Source: Actinomycetota bacterium (GTDB lineage: Bacteria; Actinomycetota; Geothermincolia; Geothermincolales; RBG-13-55-18). From it: 64,000 bases of DNA. A model generated the notes under the pieces. That model was not told the DNA's origin and did not search any database. It saw only the letters and a list, made by a program, of their open reading frames with translations. Within the stretch, counting starts at the first letter, position 1, and each line of letters opens with the position of its first letter. The DNA lies in NCBI GenBank assembly GCA_013178005.1, contig JABLXL010000017.1, positions 20,948 to 84,947 on the forward strand, read 5' to 3'. The translations under genes were made by a program, and so were the position numbers. This document shows, piece by piece, positions 56,172-64,000 of this stretch.

Positions 56172-58271
56172 CTATGGGCGGTTGCAACAGGCAGGGTTTT
56201 CGGAAGCGTGCAGGACTCTGGAAACATCTCCCAGCCCGTATCTCTCGAGCACGGAGGCTCCGGGATGGCCGTTTTCATCGAGTTCCCTGAGGCGGTAGAA
56301 CTCCTCGAGCATGGAGTGGAAATCCACGCCCCCACGTGTTCGCGCCTCCCCCCCCTTTACCGGGGCGCGGCGAGACCGGGGAGCGCGCCGTGGAAGGAGT
56401 TTCCCCGCGGCGTTCACGGTGCGGAAGGTGTTGCGGAGCAGCACCCGGGCATGGAAGGACTTAACATAGGCGAGGAGGCGCTCGCTCTTTATCAGGCCCA
56501 TTAACCTGTTGTTGACCCGGATGAGGGGGTTGAGCGCCCCCAGGAATTCCGAGGCTTCCCCCTCCAGGTGGGGATGGATTATCCTCCTCGGAACCTCGTC
56601 GTCGGATCTCCCGGCGCCGCAGAGGTTGCAGATGGACCTCTTCTGGTACCAGATGCGGTTGCCGACCTCCAGGAGATCGTCCAGGGTCAGTCCGTAACCC
56701 GTCACCGCATTGAGCATGTCCCTCAACATGGCCAGGGAAGACCCGGCTCCTTTCCAGGCGAACACGCAGATCACCGCGGCGTCGCATACGGAGGCGACGG
56801 CCTGGGAATGCACGGTCATCACGGCCTTGCCCTCGCTGCGGTAAGGCCTGGTGCGAGGGAAGCCTATTTCCGACAGGTCGTCCATGCCCATCTCCAGGCC
56901 GAGGTTGGTGTCCCGGTTGTGGCAGCCTCCCCTGATGCTGGTGGCGTAACCCAGGGCCATGGACCACAGAGCGCGGGGGTCATGCATGGGGCACTCCATT
57001 CCCTTGACGTGGATGGCGAACTCCTGGCCGCCGTATCTCCATGAAAGGGCGCGGCATCCTTCCGCCAACTCGTCGCCGAATCCCTCGCGGCGGGCTATAC
57101 GGTGGATTAACTCGATGAGCTGGTCCGGCCTCCCCCAGTCCAGGACGACCCCGCCGGTGACACCCATGTCGAGCAGCCCTTCCCGGAAAGCCTCGATGGC
57201 GTAGGCAAGGGTTCCTCCCGTGGATATGGCGTCCATGCCGTAGGCGTTGCAGAGGGCGTTGGCCTTGGCGACGGCGTTCAGGTCTCCTATCTTCAACATG
57301 AATCCCAGGGAGCCCACCCCCTCGTATTCAGGCCCCGGCCCCCCCGGCATGCCGTAATCCCCCTCCCTGACCTCCACCACGCGCTTGCAGGCGATGGGGC
57401 ATGCGTAGCAGGAGCGCCTCGCGGTGAGGATGGTGTCGGCCATCTTGACCCCGGAAAGGCCTTCCATGCCCTCCCTCCACTGCGCCTCCCTCCAGTTCTT
57501 CACCGGCATGTCGCAAATGGCGGATGAGAGGTCCACACCGCCGGCGGTGCCGAACAGGTTTAGCCCCTCGGCGAAAAGGCTGCCGCTGATGTTGCGGAGC
57601 GCCGCTTCGCGTGCTTTCTCGTAGGCCGCCTCGTCGGCGATCCGGCATTTCGCGTTTCCCCGCGCCACGACCCCTTTGAGGTTCTTCGAGCCCATCACCG
57701 CGCCCATGCCGCAGCGCGCCGCGAGGTGGCCCCTTCCGCTCACCACGCTCGCAAACCTCACCAGGTTCTCTCCCGCGGGTCCTATGCATGCCACAGCGGC
57801 CCTACCGCCGCCGGCCTCCTTGATCAAGGCCTCCTCCGCCTCAAAGGCGTCGGATCCCCACAGGTGGGAGGCGTCCCGCAGCTCCGCTCTATCCCCATCC
57901 AGGAGGAGGTATACCGGATGCGGACTCGCGCCGGTGAAAACGATGCCGTCATAGCCCGTGCCCTTCAGGCGCCGTGAGAACCAGCCCCCCATGCTGGATT
58001 CACCCCATATGTTGGTGAGGGGGGAGCGAGCGCAGATGGCGACGCGGGAACATCCCGGGAAGTTGGTCCCGGACGCGGGGCCGTTGAGGAAGATAAGGGG
58101 GTTATCAGGCGATAGGGGCTCCGCCTCGTGTCCCTTGAGTTGGAAGAAAAGGCGGGACGCGAGCCCCGATCCACCCAGGAACAAGCGGTATGTCTCCTCG
58201 TCGATATGCCAGTCGTACATCTGCCCCGAGGACAGGTCGATTCTCAACAGCATTCCCCAGTTGCCGTACAT
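56172..58271 (-). CDS. Aldehyde:ferredoxin oxidoreductase family protein (tungsten/molybdopterin)
   Basis: 699 aa from ATG 58271, behind GGAAGGGGGTAGCC. It oxidises aldehydes or related compounds to acids, passing electrons to ferredoxin. The N-terminal AOR domain reads NWGMLLRIDLSSGQMYDW and LSPDNPLIFLNGPASGTNFPGCSR. Cluster cysteines appear in SCYACPIACKR and near CNLCGAG. The GPGPEYEGVGSLG segment and CHNRDTNLG fit the family's pterin-binding domains. The exact subclass is not clear. It stands next to an amidohydrolase and a ferredoxin/flavoprotein pair that may supply or receive electrons. Confidence 0.9.
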   Translation of the reverse strand: MYGNWGMLLRIDLSSGQMYDWHIDEETYRLFLGGSGLASRLFFQLKGHEAEPLSPDNPLIFLNGPASGTNFPGCSRVAICARSPLTNIWGESSMGGWFSRRLKGTGYDGIVFTGASPHPVYLLLDGDRAELRDASHLWGSDAFEAEEALIKEAGGGRAAVACIGPAGENLVRFASVVSGRGHLAARCGMGAVMGSKNLKGVVARGNAKCRIADEAAYEKAREAALRNISGSLFAEGLNLFGTAGGVDLSSAICDMPVKNWREAQWREGMEGLSGVKMADTILTARRSCYACPIACKRVVEVREGDYGMPGGPGPEYEGVGSLGFMLKIGDLNAVAKANALCNAYGMDAISTGGTLAYAIEAFREGLLDMGVTGGVVLDWGRPDQLIELIHRIARREGFGDELAEGCRALSWRYGGQEFAIHVKGMECPMHDPRALWSMALGYATSIRGGCHNRDTNLGLEMGMDDLSEIGFPRTRPYRSEGKAVMTVHSQAVASVCDAAVICVFAWKGAGSSLAMLRDMLNAVTGYGLTLDDLLEVGNRIWYQKRSICNLCGAGRSDDEVPRRIIHPHLEGEASEFLGALNPLIRVNNRLMGLIKSERLLAYVKSFHARVLLRNTFRTVNAAGKLLPRRAPRSRRAPVKGGEARTRGGVDFHSMLEEFYRLRELDENGHPGASVLERYGLGDVSRVLHASENPACCNRP

Positions 58272-58682
58272 GGCTACCCCCTTCCCATGTGCGTATATAG
58301 CCAGCACCCGCTATCGATCAGCACCCAGGACCCGTTGTTACAGGAAAAGTAACCCACTCGTTCCGCCAGCGCCTGTTGAGCGTACCCTTGAAGGCATCCA
58401 GGTGTCTGACGGGCCTCGAATCCGTGCACGTTTCCAGCGGCCGCAAGGGAGCCGCGCGGCCTGCGGCCCCCGAGTCCGGTTTCCGGTTCAGCCGTCGCGC
58501 TTTATCTTTACCGGTGATACCGAAGACCCTTTTTCTGCATAACCTTAAGTATTCCGTTTTCCCTCCTCGCATAGGGGCCCTAGCGCAAGGCCCGCGCTAG
58601 AGGCGATCTCACGGCACCTGCTCCGGCGTCCCCGTCGACGCTCTATGTCCTCCCCGTATGATTCCGGTTGGCCATAACTCTG
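58272..58682. other. Intergenic region upstream of the AOR gene
   Basis: No gene and no clear promoter seen. GC content drops in places (CTTAAGTATTCCGTTTT near 58545), but no pair of promoter hexamers with good spacing was found. Confidence 0.35.
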
Positions 58683-59678
58683 TTAGGCATCGTCAGCGCC
58701 ACATTTCATTTTGCCGCCGCCCAGGCGTGGAAAAAGCTCCCTGGCGTTGAGGTGGAAGATAGATTCAAGCTCCATATCATCGAAACCGTCGTATTCTTTC
58801 AGCCCCTCGATAGTGGCTACCGTAGCCAGTTCTGGGGCGAAGGGATAGTCGCTGCCGAAGAGGACATGCGTGACGTCCACCAGCTCCTGCAGGGAACGCA
58901 GCGCGAAGGGCGCGGCGGATAGGGCGGTATCATAGTAAAGGCGTTGGAGATAAGTCAGGACGCCGAGAGGGACATGCTCCTGCAGGCCGGGCCAGAACTG
59001 GCCCAGGCACAGCCTGAGGGCGATGTAGGGGACCGTGCCCCCGGCATGGGGAAGGATGATGCGCAGGTTTGGACAGCGCTCCAGGGTGCCGGTGAACAAC
59101 AGCGATGCCGTCGCCCTGGTGGTCTCAAAGACGAACTCGATCAGCGAGGAAGGAAGAGGGAGGACGGGCGTTACTTTATCGTCCGGGGTATGCGGATGCA
59201 TGAAAACGGGCACTCGCCGGCGGTCGAGCTCCTCGAAGAGCTCGCCGTAGGCGGGGTCTCCCATGTAACGCCCGTCCACGCTGCTGAGCAGCCCTACGCC
59301 GTCCAGCTCCAGGATGTCCAGGGCATACGCGAGCTCCGCGAACGAGGCCTCGACGTCCGGGAGGGGGAGGACGGCGAACGCGCCGAAACGGCGGGGGTGG
59401 TCTTTCACCAGGCCAGCCAGGAACTCGTTGCAGCTGCGGGCGAGCTCCCTCGCCAGGCCGAGGTCCCCGAAGAACACGCCTGGAGCCGAAAGGGAGAGCA
59501 GGGCCGTCTCTATACCATGCCTGTCCAAGAGGGAGAGGGTTTCCTCCTCGTCCCAGGGCGTAAAGGGCCTTCCTCCCACCTCCAAGATGCCTCGCGCTGC
59601 GAGCGTGGACACGTAGCCCGGCGGCGCCACGTGGTGGTGGACGTCGATCTTGGGTTGACCTTCCTCCATAACGATCAC
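58683..59678 (-). CDS. Amidohydrolase-2 family (ACMSD-like) metal-dependent hydrolase/decarboxylase
   Basis: 331 aa TIM-barrel protein. Metal-binding motifs are IDVHHHVAPP at the N-terminus, VFMHPHTPD, IILPHAGGTVPY and VLFGSDYPFAP. The family includes aminocarboxymuconate-semialdehyde and other decarboxylases as well as lactone hydrolases. It is on the same strand as the ferredoxin and flavoprotein genes upstream. A 25-codon copy of a related gene's 5' end lies just upstream (59719-59793). The substrate is unknown. Confidence 0.88.
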   Translation of the reverse strand: MIVMEEGQPKIDVHHHVAPPGYVSTLAARGILEVGGRPFTPWDEEETLSLLDRHGIETALLSLSAPGVFFGDLGLARELARSCNEFLAGLVKDHPRRFGAFAVLPLPDVEASFAELAYALDILELDGVGLLSSVDGRYMGDPAYGELFEELDRRRVPVFMHPHTPDDKVTPVLPLPSSLIEFVFETTRATASLLFTGTLERCPNLRIILPHAGGTVPYIALRLCLGQFWPGLQEHVPLGVLTYLQRLYYDTALSAAPFALRSLQELVDVTHVLFGSDYPFAPELATVATIEGLKEYDGFDDMELESIFHLNARELFPRLGGGKMKCGADDA

Positions 59679-59718
59679 CTTCCAGGATATGGCATCGGCT
59701 TTTCCCCGCGCTCCGTGT

Positions 59719-59793
59719 TTATTCCGAGATGCCCCACGCAGCTAGGGCGTGGACGCAATGCGGCGGCGCCACGTGGTGGTGGACGTCGATCAT
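59719..59793 (-). pseudogene. Isolated 5' stub of an amidohydrolase-2 gene
   Basis: From ATG 59793 the peptide MIDVHHHVAPPHCVHALAAW with GISE and a stop matches the start of the intact amidohydrolase (IDVHHHVAPPGYVSTLAARGI). Only about 24 codons are present. Differences are scattered, so it is a diverged relative rather than a recent copy. Confidence 0.7.
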
Positions 59794-59804
59794 ATCCCTG
59801 ATGC

Positions 59805-60089
59805 CTATCCGTATTCGATGATCACGCCGGTGCCGCCGGCGGGATAGGAGAAATCGATGGCCCCCGGCTCGCATATCTCGGCGCAGGCGCCGCACTCGAG
59901 GCACAGCTCCTGGTATCTCACCGCCAGCTTGGCCTTGTTTTGCTTTACCGCCCACAGGCCGAAGGAGCAGACCAGGGCGCAGAGTCCGCAGCCGTTGCAC
60001 TTCTCGCGGTCGTACTTTATGAAGTCGCCCATCTTGTCGGTATCGACCCTCTTGACCAGCTCGAAGAAGTCGATATTGTCGAGGCTCAT
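59805..60089 (-). CDS. Ferredoxin-like protein with two 4Fe-4S clusters (FixX-like)
   Basis: 94 aa with two cluster motifs, CNGCGLCALVC and CLECGACAEIC, each followed by a conserved turn (the second by EPGAIDF). It begins inside the stop of the flavoprotein gene (4-bp ATGA overlap), so the two are translated together. It probably relays electrons to or from that flavoprotein, as FixX does for FixC or as in electron-transfer-flavoprotein:quinone oxidoreductase. Confidence 0.88.
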   Translation of the reverse strand: MSLDNIDFFELVKRVDTDKMGDFIKYDREKCNGCGLCALVCSFGLWAVKQNKAKLAVRYQELCLECGACAEICEPGAIDFSYPAGGTGVIIEYG

Positions 60090-61573
60090 TTCCTCACCCC
60101 CCTCTCGAAGACATCCCTGGGAACCGGGGCGTCCTGGCGGATACTTGGATCCAGGTAGGGGGCCAGGCCCTTGGAAAGCCTTGCCACCACCTTGAAGAAA
60201 TTCTCGTCCGACAGGCGGCGCAGTGCAGGAATCTTGGGCTTGACCTTGAGAAGGATTCGCTTGACGTTCTTCGGCCAGATCCCCCGGGCGAGGGGAGCTA
60301 CGTAGGTCTTTCCGAACTCGCTGAATTCGGGGGCCAGGTCCAGGATGTGCTCCAGGTGCTGGTTGAAGCAGTCCATGTGCGCGTCGCCCCAGTCGAAGAC
60401 GATGGAGAAGGGGTGGAGCATGGAGAACTCCAGCAGGAGCTGGATCTGGCGCGCCATGAGCTTGGGGTCGAAGATGGAGGAATTCCAGAGATCGACGAAC
60501 TCCGGACCGAACTCGTGTTCCTTGCCCAGGTCGGAGGCCTTCCAGCGCCGCTCGTACTCGGCGAGGGCCTTCTCCGACGCGTCGCCCCTGGAGATGGCCC
60601 AGGCGGCGGTTTCCGCCGCGATCTTGCCCGAGGTTATGGCGTGCCAGATGCCCTCAGCCTCAAGGGGGCAGGGGAACCCGGCGGCGTCTCCCACCAGCAT
60701 CATGCCGCCGGTATAGGTCTTGGGGGGCTTCTTCAGCCAGGGGAGCATATGCGCCTGGTACTCCCGGGGTTTGGCCTCCACGGCCCTGCACATGGCCTGG
60801 AAGCCGGGGATCTTCACAACCTTTTTCATCATCTCGAGGGGTTTTTCGTCCCAGTCGCTACGCAGCCACTGCCCCGCCCCGATGTGGAACCCGTCGCGGA
60901 AGTTGACCTGGTATGTCCCGTAGAGGGGGCCGAACCAGCACCACTCCGCGTTGCCGATGATGTCGTCCATCTTGTCGGCATTGCAGCCGAAGTCAAGCTG
61001 TGGCACCAGGGTGCACCCGCCGCCCCAGCGGTCGCGCATGCCTGACTTCTTCGCCATGGTGGACATGGCCCCGTCGGCGGCGATGACCACCTCGGCGAGG
61101 ATGGACTCTCCCTTCTCGGTCTTCACCCCCCTTACCTGGCCGTTCTCCATGATCACGTCGTTCACCAGCGTGGAGGTGCGCAACTCCGCGCCGGCCTTCA
61201 CCGCTAGGTCGGCGAGGAAGGGGTCCAGGTCCTTGCGGTAGATGCTGATGCCGTCCATGCCATGGGGCCAGCGGTTGGCGCAGAGGTCGGAACCGGTTGT
61301 GCCGCAGCGGTAGCGCAGTCGGTCGTGCTCGTCGATGAGGTTGATCACCACCATCTCCACCTTGCGCACCGAGGGAAGTTTTTGCAGCTCCTCCATGAGT
61401 TCCGGGTAGTCCTTCCACCACCTCTGGCCCAGGCCGCATCCCGAGGAGTTCTTGTCCCCCGGCTTTCTCCCCCGTTCGAAGAAGACCGTCTTCAGCCCCG
61501 CTTCCGCGGCGGTCTTGGCGGCGTAGGACCCGCCAGGGCCTCCGCCCACCACGACTACGTCCCACTTTTCCAT
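60086..61573 (-). CDS. FAD-dependent oxidoreductase, FixC/geranylgeranyl-reductase family
   Basis: 495 aa from ATG 61573; the open frame above is the leader. The FAD motif VVVVGGGPGGSYAAKTAAEAG is at the N-terminus, an ERGRKPGDKNSSGCGL segment follows, a second motif VVIAADGAMSTMAKKSG lies near 180-200 and a late GGMMLVGDAAGFPCPLEAEG closes the flavin site. This is the FixC/geranylgeranyl reductase pattern. The C-terminal 120 residues are an additional helical part. It pairs with the ferredoxin gene by a 4-bp overlap. The electron acceptor is unknown. Confidence 0.87.
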   Translation of the reverse strand: MEKWDVVVVGGGPGGSYAAKTAAEAGLKTVFFERGRKPGDKNSSGCGLGQRWWKDYPELMEELQKLPSVRKVEMVVINLIDEHDRLRYRCGTTGSDLCANRWPHGMDGISIYRKDLDPFLADLAVKAGAELRTSTLVNDVIMENGQVRGVKTEKGESILAEVVIAADGAMSTMAKKSGMRDRWGGGCTLVPQLDFGCNADKMDDIIGNAEWCWFGPLYGTYQVNFRDGFHIGAGQWLRSDWDEKPLEMMKKVVKIPGFQAMCRAVEAKPREYQAHMLPWLKKPPKTYTGGMMLVGDAAGFPCPLEAEGIWHAITSGKIAAETAAWAISRGDASEKALAEYERRWKASDLGKEHEFGPEFVDLWNSSIFDPKLMARQIQLLLEFSMLHPFSIVFDWGDAHMDCFNQHLEHILDLAPEFSEFGKTYVAPLARGIWPKNVKRILLKVKPKIPALRRLSDENFFKVVARLSKGLAPYLDPSIRQDAPVPRDVFERGVRK

Positions 61574-62147
61574 CCTCCATCCACCCCTTTCGATCTGTCG
61601 CGTTCCTCCTAACGATCTGGCGTCCTTGCTTTGTGTGCCAGGCAGCCGCCACCGGAGCGCGTATCCCGTTTCCCCCTGCGCAGGCCATAGCGGCCTTGCG
61701 GCCCCATACGGGCATACAGCGGGCGTGGCGGCAGCGTTAAACAATGAGGCCAACAGGACATTCCCGGGTTAAAAACCGGGGGGCCTTATGTATGCTCGCG
61801 TTGCTTATTCTCACCCCTTTTTCACGTGGCCGTTCCGCCCGGTGCGAGGCGGAAACCTCAAGGCGTCCGGTCAAAGAGAGGGCATACAAGATTCCCTGAT
61901 GCCGGGGCGCCATTCGTCGTTCGGGGCGGCGCCCCCATAGCTCCCATGCCTGACGCCTCGCTCGAGTGTCGACGAGGCGTGATGAGGGGAGGAGGCACGG
62001 TCTTTTGCGTTCCCCTCATCACGCCGTTCTCCCACAACAAGCCCAGCGCTCACATTGTCATGCATTAAACAACCAGTCCCACATATGGTCCCGTCCGGCC
62101 TCTCTATGTCCGTAGACGTTCACCGGAAAAGGACCCGACTCGCTCTC
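61574..62147. other. Intergenic region with three perfect inverted repeats
   Basis: No gene supported. Minus-strand genes lie on both sides, so this is the leader of the FixC-like gene and the tail of the FAD oxidase gene. It holds GGGGCGCC/GGCGCCCC (61904-61911, 61928-61935), ACGCCTCG/CGAGGCGT (61954-61961, 61974-61981) and a 15-bp GGCGTGATGAGGGGA (61977-61991) pairing with 62012-62026. The last two overlap by five bases and cannot both form. A further small stem CCCGG...CCGGG is near 61765. Confidence 0.6.
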
Positions 62148-63848
62148 TCAAGTGGAGGAGCTGCCGCCTGGCGCTTCTCCGGGAGGCCCTTCCTCCGTCC
62201 AGGTAAGCTCCCTGACCAGGCGATCGAGGCGCTCCCTCACCGAGGGCTCCACCTTGGACAGGTCGAAGTCCACCTCGTCGCAGTACATGCCGGTGTCCGC
62301 CGCGCGGTTGGCGTCCAGGGTTTGGGATATCCTCTTCTGCCACGCGTTGTAATGACCCATCATGGGGCTGATGATCTCGCGCAGACGTGCGTCGGTGACG
62401 GACAGGGGCTCCATGAACATCTCCATGGCGGCGACGGAGAACTCCACGAACATGGGCTCAAGCGACTCCAGGTGCTTGCGTTCGCGCGCGTTGTACTGGA
62501 ATATCTCCTCGCAGTGGCCCCAGCAGTTGTTCTCGTAAAGGGCCATGAAGGGATTGTCGGCGAGGTCGTCCAGAATGCCGCCTCGCTCGATCCACTTGCG
62601 CTTTATCTCCTCGCCCACCTCCGCCCAGTCGAGCTGGGTATCCCAGGTCTCGTTGCGCGCCAGGGCGGTGCTGAAAAGCCCTCCGGCGCGGAAGACCATG
62701 GGGATGGCGGTCACGCGAAGGAAGTTCATGAGCACCATGGAGCCGATGGCGGGAGCGGAGGTGGCTTCCATGGTGATGCCGCCGAAATCGTCGACGATCT
62801 TCCTCAACACGGCATCCTGGTAGGCTATCTCGTCTTCGGAACTCCCCGCCAGGATCACCGTGCATCCCCATTTCATCGATTTGCTGAGGACGTCCCTCAA
62901 GGGCCCCGTGCCCGCGATGCGCCTCAGCAGGTGTGGCGCGAAAGTGAAGATGTAGGCGGCGACGGCGGTGCGGGTAAAGAGGTATGGGATCTCCGCCTCA
63001 CCCATCTTGTAAACCGCCTCCGCTAGGCTGGGACGGTCGGGGAAGAAGCAGAGGTGGAAACGCAGGCAACCGGGAACAGCGGACTTGGCGTCCAGGAGCA
63101 GCCCCTCCACTTGCATATCCGCCGGCCCCGGCCAGTTGTAGAGCTTAAGGGCGCATTTAGTAAAGATACCCAGGCCGGACAGGGCTCCCGCCGAGCCGCG
63201 CATGATGCCGCGCAGGGAGGGTCCGGGGCCGTCGGGGTTGAACCATCCCAGGCCGGAGTCCAGGGCGCCCACCCGCAACACTTCCCCGTCGGGGAGAACC
63301 CACTCCGCTCCCAGGAGGTTGCGGTGGCCGTAGCTCATGTACACCCCGTCCCAGCCCACTCCCCAGCCCGAGGTGGCGCTGGCCAGGGGCGAACAGGCAG
63401 GCCCCGCCCCGATGATGTGGCAGTTGAGGCCCAATTTCATGACCTCTGCCTGCAGTTGGGCGCCGCATATATATGGCTCGACCACGACGTACATGTTCTT
63501 CTCGTCGATCTCCAGGATGCGGTTCATGCGGCGGAGGTCCACCTGCACCACGTTGTCGTAGGTTGGACCGGAATAGACGCCCCAGCCGGTGGAGAAGGCC
63601 TTGAACTTCAGCCCGTGCTTGTTGCAGGCGCGCACCACCGCCTGCACCTCCTCGGTGGAGGCGGGCAGCGCCACCGCCACGGGGCGTTTCACCCATTTCG
63701 CGGGGTCGTCGTTGATGGTGGGTTGCCAGGCGTATCCGTCCAGGACCCCGGGCTCGCGGCTGACGTTCTCCGCCCCCACCGCCTCCTCGAGGTCGCGGTA
63801 GGCCTCGTCGCTTATGGTTCTGAAGGACTGGGTCATGGTATCGCTCAT
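62148..63848 (-). CDS. GlcD-like FAD-linked oxidase
   Basis: 566 aa from ATG 63848 (ATG 63836 is possible). It has the FAD-binding type 4 (PCMH) domain in the N-terminal half: VKRPVAVALPASTEEVQAVV, FKAFSTGWGVYSG, NVVQVDLRRMNRILEID, ATSGWGVGWDGVYMSYGHRN and VLPDGEVLRVG. The C-terminal half is a cap domain with WDTQLDW and NNCWGHCEEIFQYN. Such enzymes oxidise 2-hydroxy acids or phenolic alcohols. A CCG-domain Fe-S subunit precedes it by 16 bp, as in glycolate or D-lactate oxidase complexes. The substrate is unknown. Confidence 0.88.
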   Translation of the reverse strand: MSDTMTQSFRTISDEAYRDLEEAVGAENVSREPGVLDGYAWQPTINDDPAKWVKRPVAVALPASTEEVQAVVRACNKHGLKFKAFSTGWGVYSGPTYDNVVQVDLRRMNRILEIDEKNMYVVVEPYICGAQLQAEVMKLGLNCHIIGAGPACSPLASATSGWGVGWDGVYMSYGHRNLLGAEWVLPDGEVLRVGALDSGLGWFNPDGPGPSLRGIMRGSAGALSGLGIFTKCALKLYNWPGPADMQVEGLLLDAKSAVPGCLRFHLCFFPDRPSLAEAVYKMGEAEIPYLFTRTAVAAYIFTFAPHLLRRIAGTGPLRDVLSKSMKWGCTVILAGSSEDEIAYQDAVLRKIVDDFGGITMEATSAPAIGSMVLMNFLRVTAIPMVFRAGGLFSTALARNETWDTQLDWAEVGEEIKRKWIERGGILDDLADNPFMALYENNCWGHCEEIFQYNARERKHLESLEPMFVEFSVAAMEMFMEPLSVTDARLREIISPMMGHYNAWQKRISQTLDANRAADTGMYCDEVDFDLSKVEPSVRERLDRLVRELTWTEEGPPGEAPGGSSST

Positions 63849-63864
63849 CTCTCTCCCCCTCCCC

Positions 63865-64000
63865 TCAAGCCTTGGCCGGCACGCTCACCCCGGCGGCGAG
63901 CGCCACCAGGTCGATCAAGTCGTACACGGGCAGGTCGATTCCGGACTCGGAGGCGGCGTCTCGGAAGGCCCTCACGCACCAGGGGCAGGCGGTGGCCAGG
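63865..64000 (-). CDS. C-terminal end of a CCG-domain Fe-S oxidoreductase subunit, 5' part beyond the window
   Basis: Only about 44 codons are inside the window. They read LATACPWCVRAFRDAASESG followed by IDLPVYDLIDLVALA and a stop. The ATACPWC stretch is the last CCG motif of GlcF/HdrB-like proteins, which carry electrons for FAD oxidases of the GlcD type. The gene runs straight into the FAD oxidase with a 16-bp gap, which supports a two-subunit complex. Confidence 0.7.
   Translation of the reverse strand, partial: LATACPWCVRAFRDAASESGIDLPVYDLIDLVALAAGVSVPAKA

Overview
The window comes from a high-GC bacterium, most likely an anaerobic or facultative member of the Actinomycetota. It shows strong Shine-Dalgarno sites, GTG and TTG starts, lysine fermentation, B12-dependent acyl-CoA mutases, an aldehyde:ferredoxin oxidoreductase, and long secreted proteins with AEGxTxxGFxxW...NPG repeats of a kind I associate with uncultured thermophilic actinobacterial lineages such as Geothermincolia. 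The taxon is an inference; no rRNA or tRNA gene was seen.

Layout. 1-9.4 kb: acyl-CoA synthetase (cut by the window edge), MmgE/PrpD protein, then a minus-strand group of methylmalonyl-CoA-mutase-type large subunit, a radical SAM/PDZ protein and the B12-binding mutase subunit. 9.4-10.5 kb: a 2TM protein and a pentapeptide-repeat protein. 11.1-24.5 kb: a more AT-rich accessory island. It holds a frameshifted giant RHS/YD-repeat wall protein, displaced RHS C-terminal tips with small membrane proteins (candidate immunity genes), a secreted caspase-like Cys/His protein, an ECF sigma factor overlapping a membrane PepSY-like protein, and a paralogue of the latter that shares near-identical DNA patches with it. 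24.5-40 kb: GMC oxidoreductase with its small subunit, hydrolase, phosphofructokinase, TetR regulator with a palindromic operator, YiiX-like protein, enoyl-CoA hydratase, CapA-family protein with four repeat domains, SHMT-like enzyme and an FAD protein.

40.2-49.8 kb: a divergent lysine-fermentation locus. Leftward lie kdd-kamA-kamD-kamE; rightward lie a TrmB regulator, an enolase-superfamily protein, an amidohydrolase and kal. The intergenic region carries two promoters and an inverted repeat. The kce step is not in the window. 50-56 kb: rubrerythrin, a 1264-aa secreted repeat/IPT/seven-blade protein and an insertion sequence with doubled terminal motifs. 56-64 kb: redox enzymes (AOR family, amidohydrolase, ferredoxin plus FixC-like flavoprotein, GlcD-like FAD oxidase, start of a CCG Fe-S protein) with a structured 125-bp segment between two of them.

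A recurring oddity is short duplicated gene ends: the 5' end of the acyl-CoA synthetase, two extra 3' ends of the radical SAM gene, a 5' stub of an amidohydrolase, a decayed rubrerythrin 3' end and displaced RHS tips.
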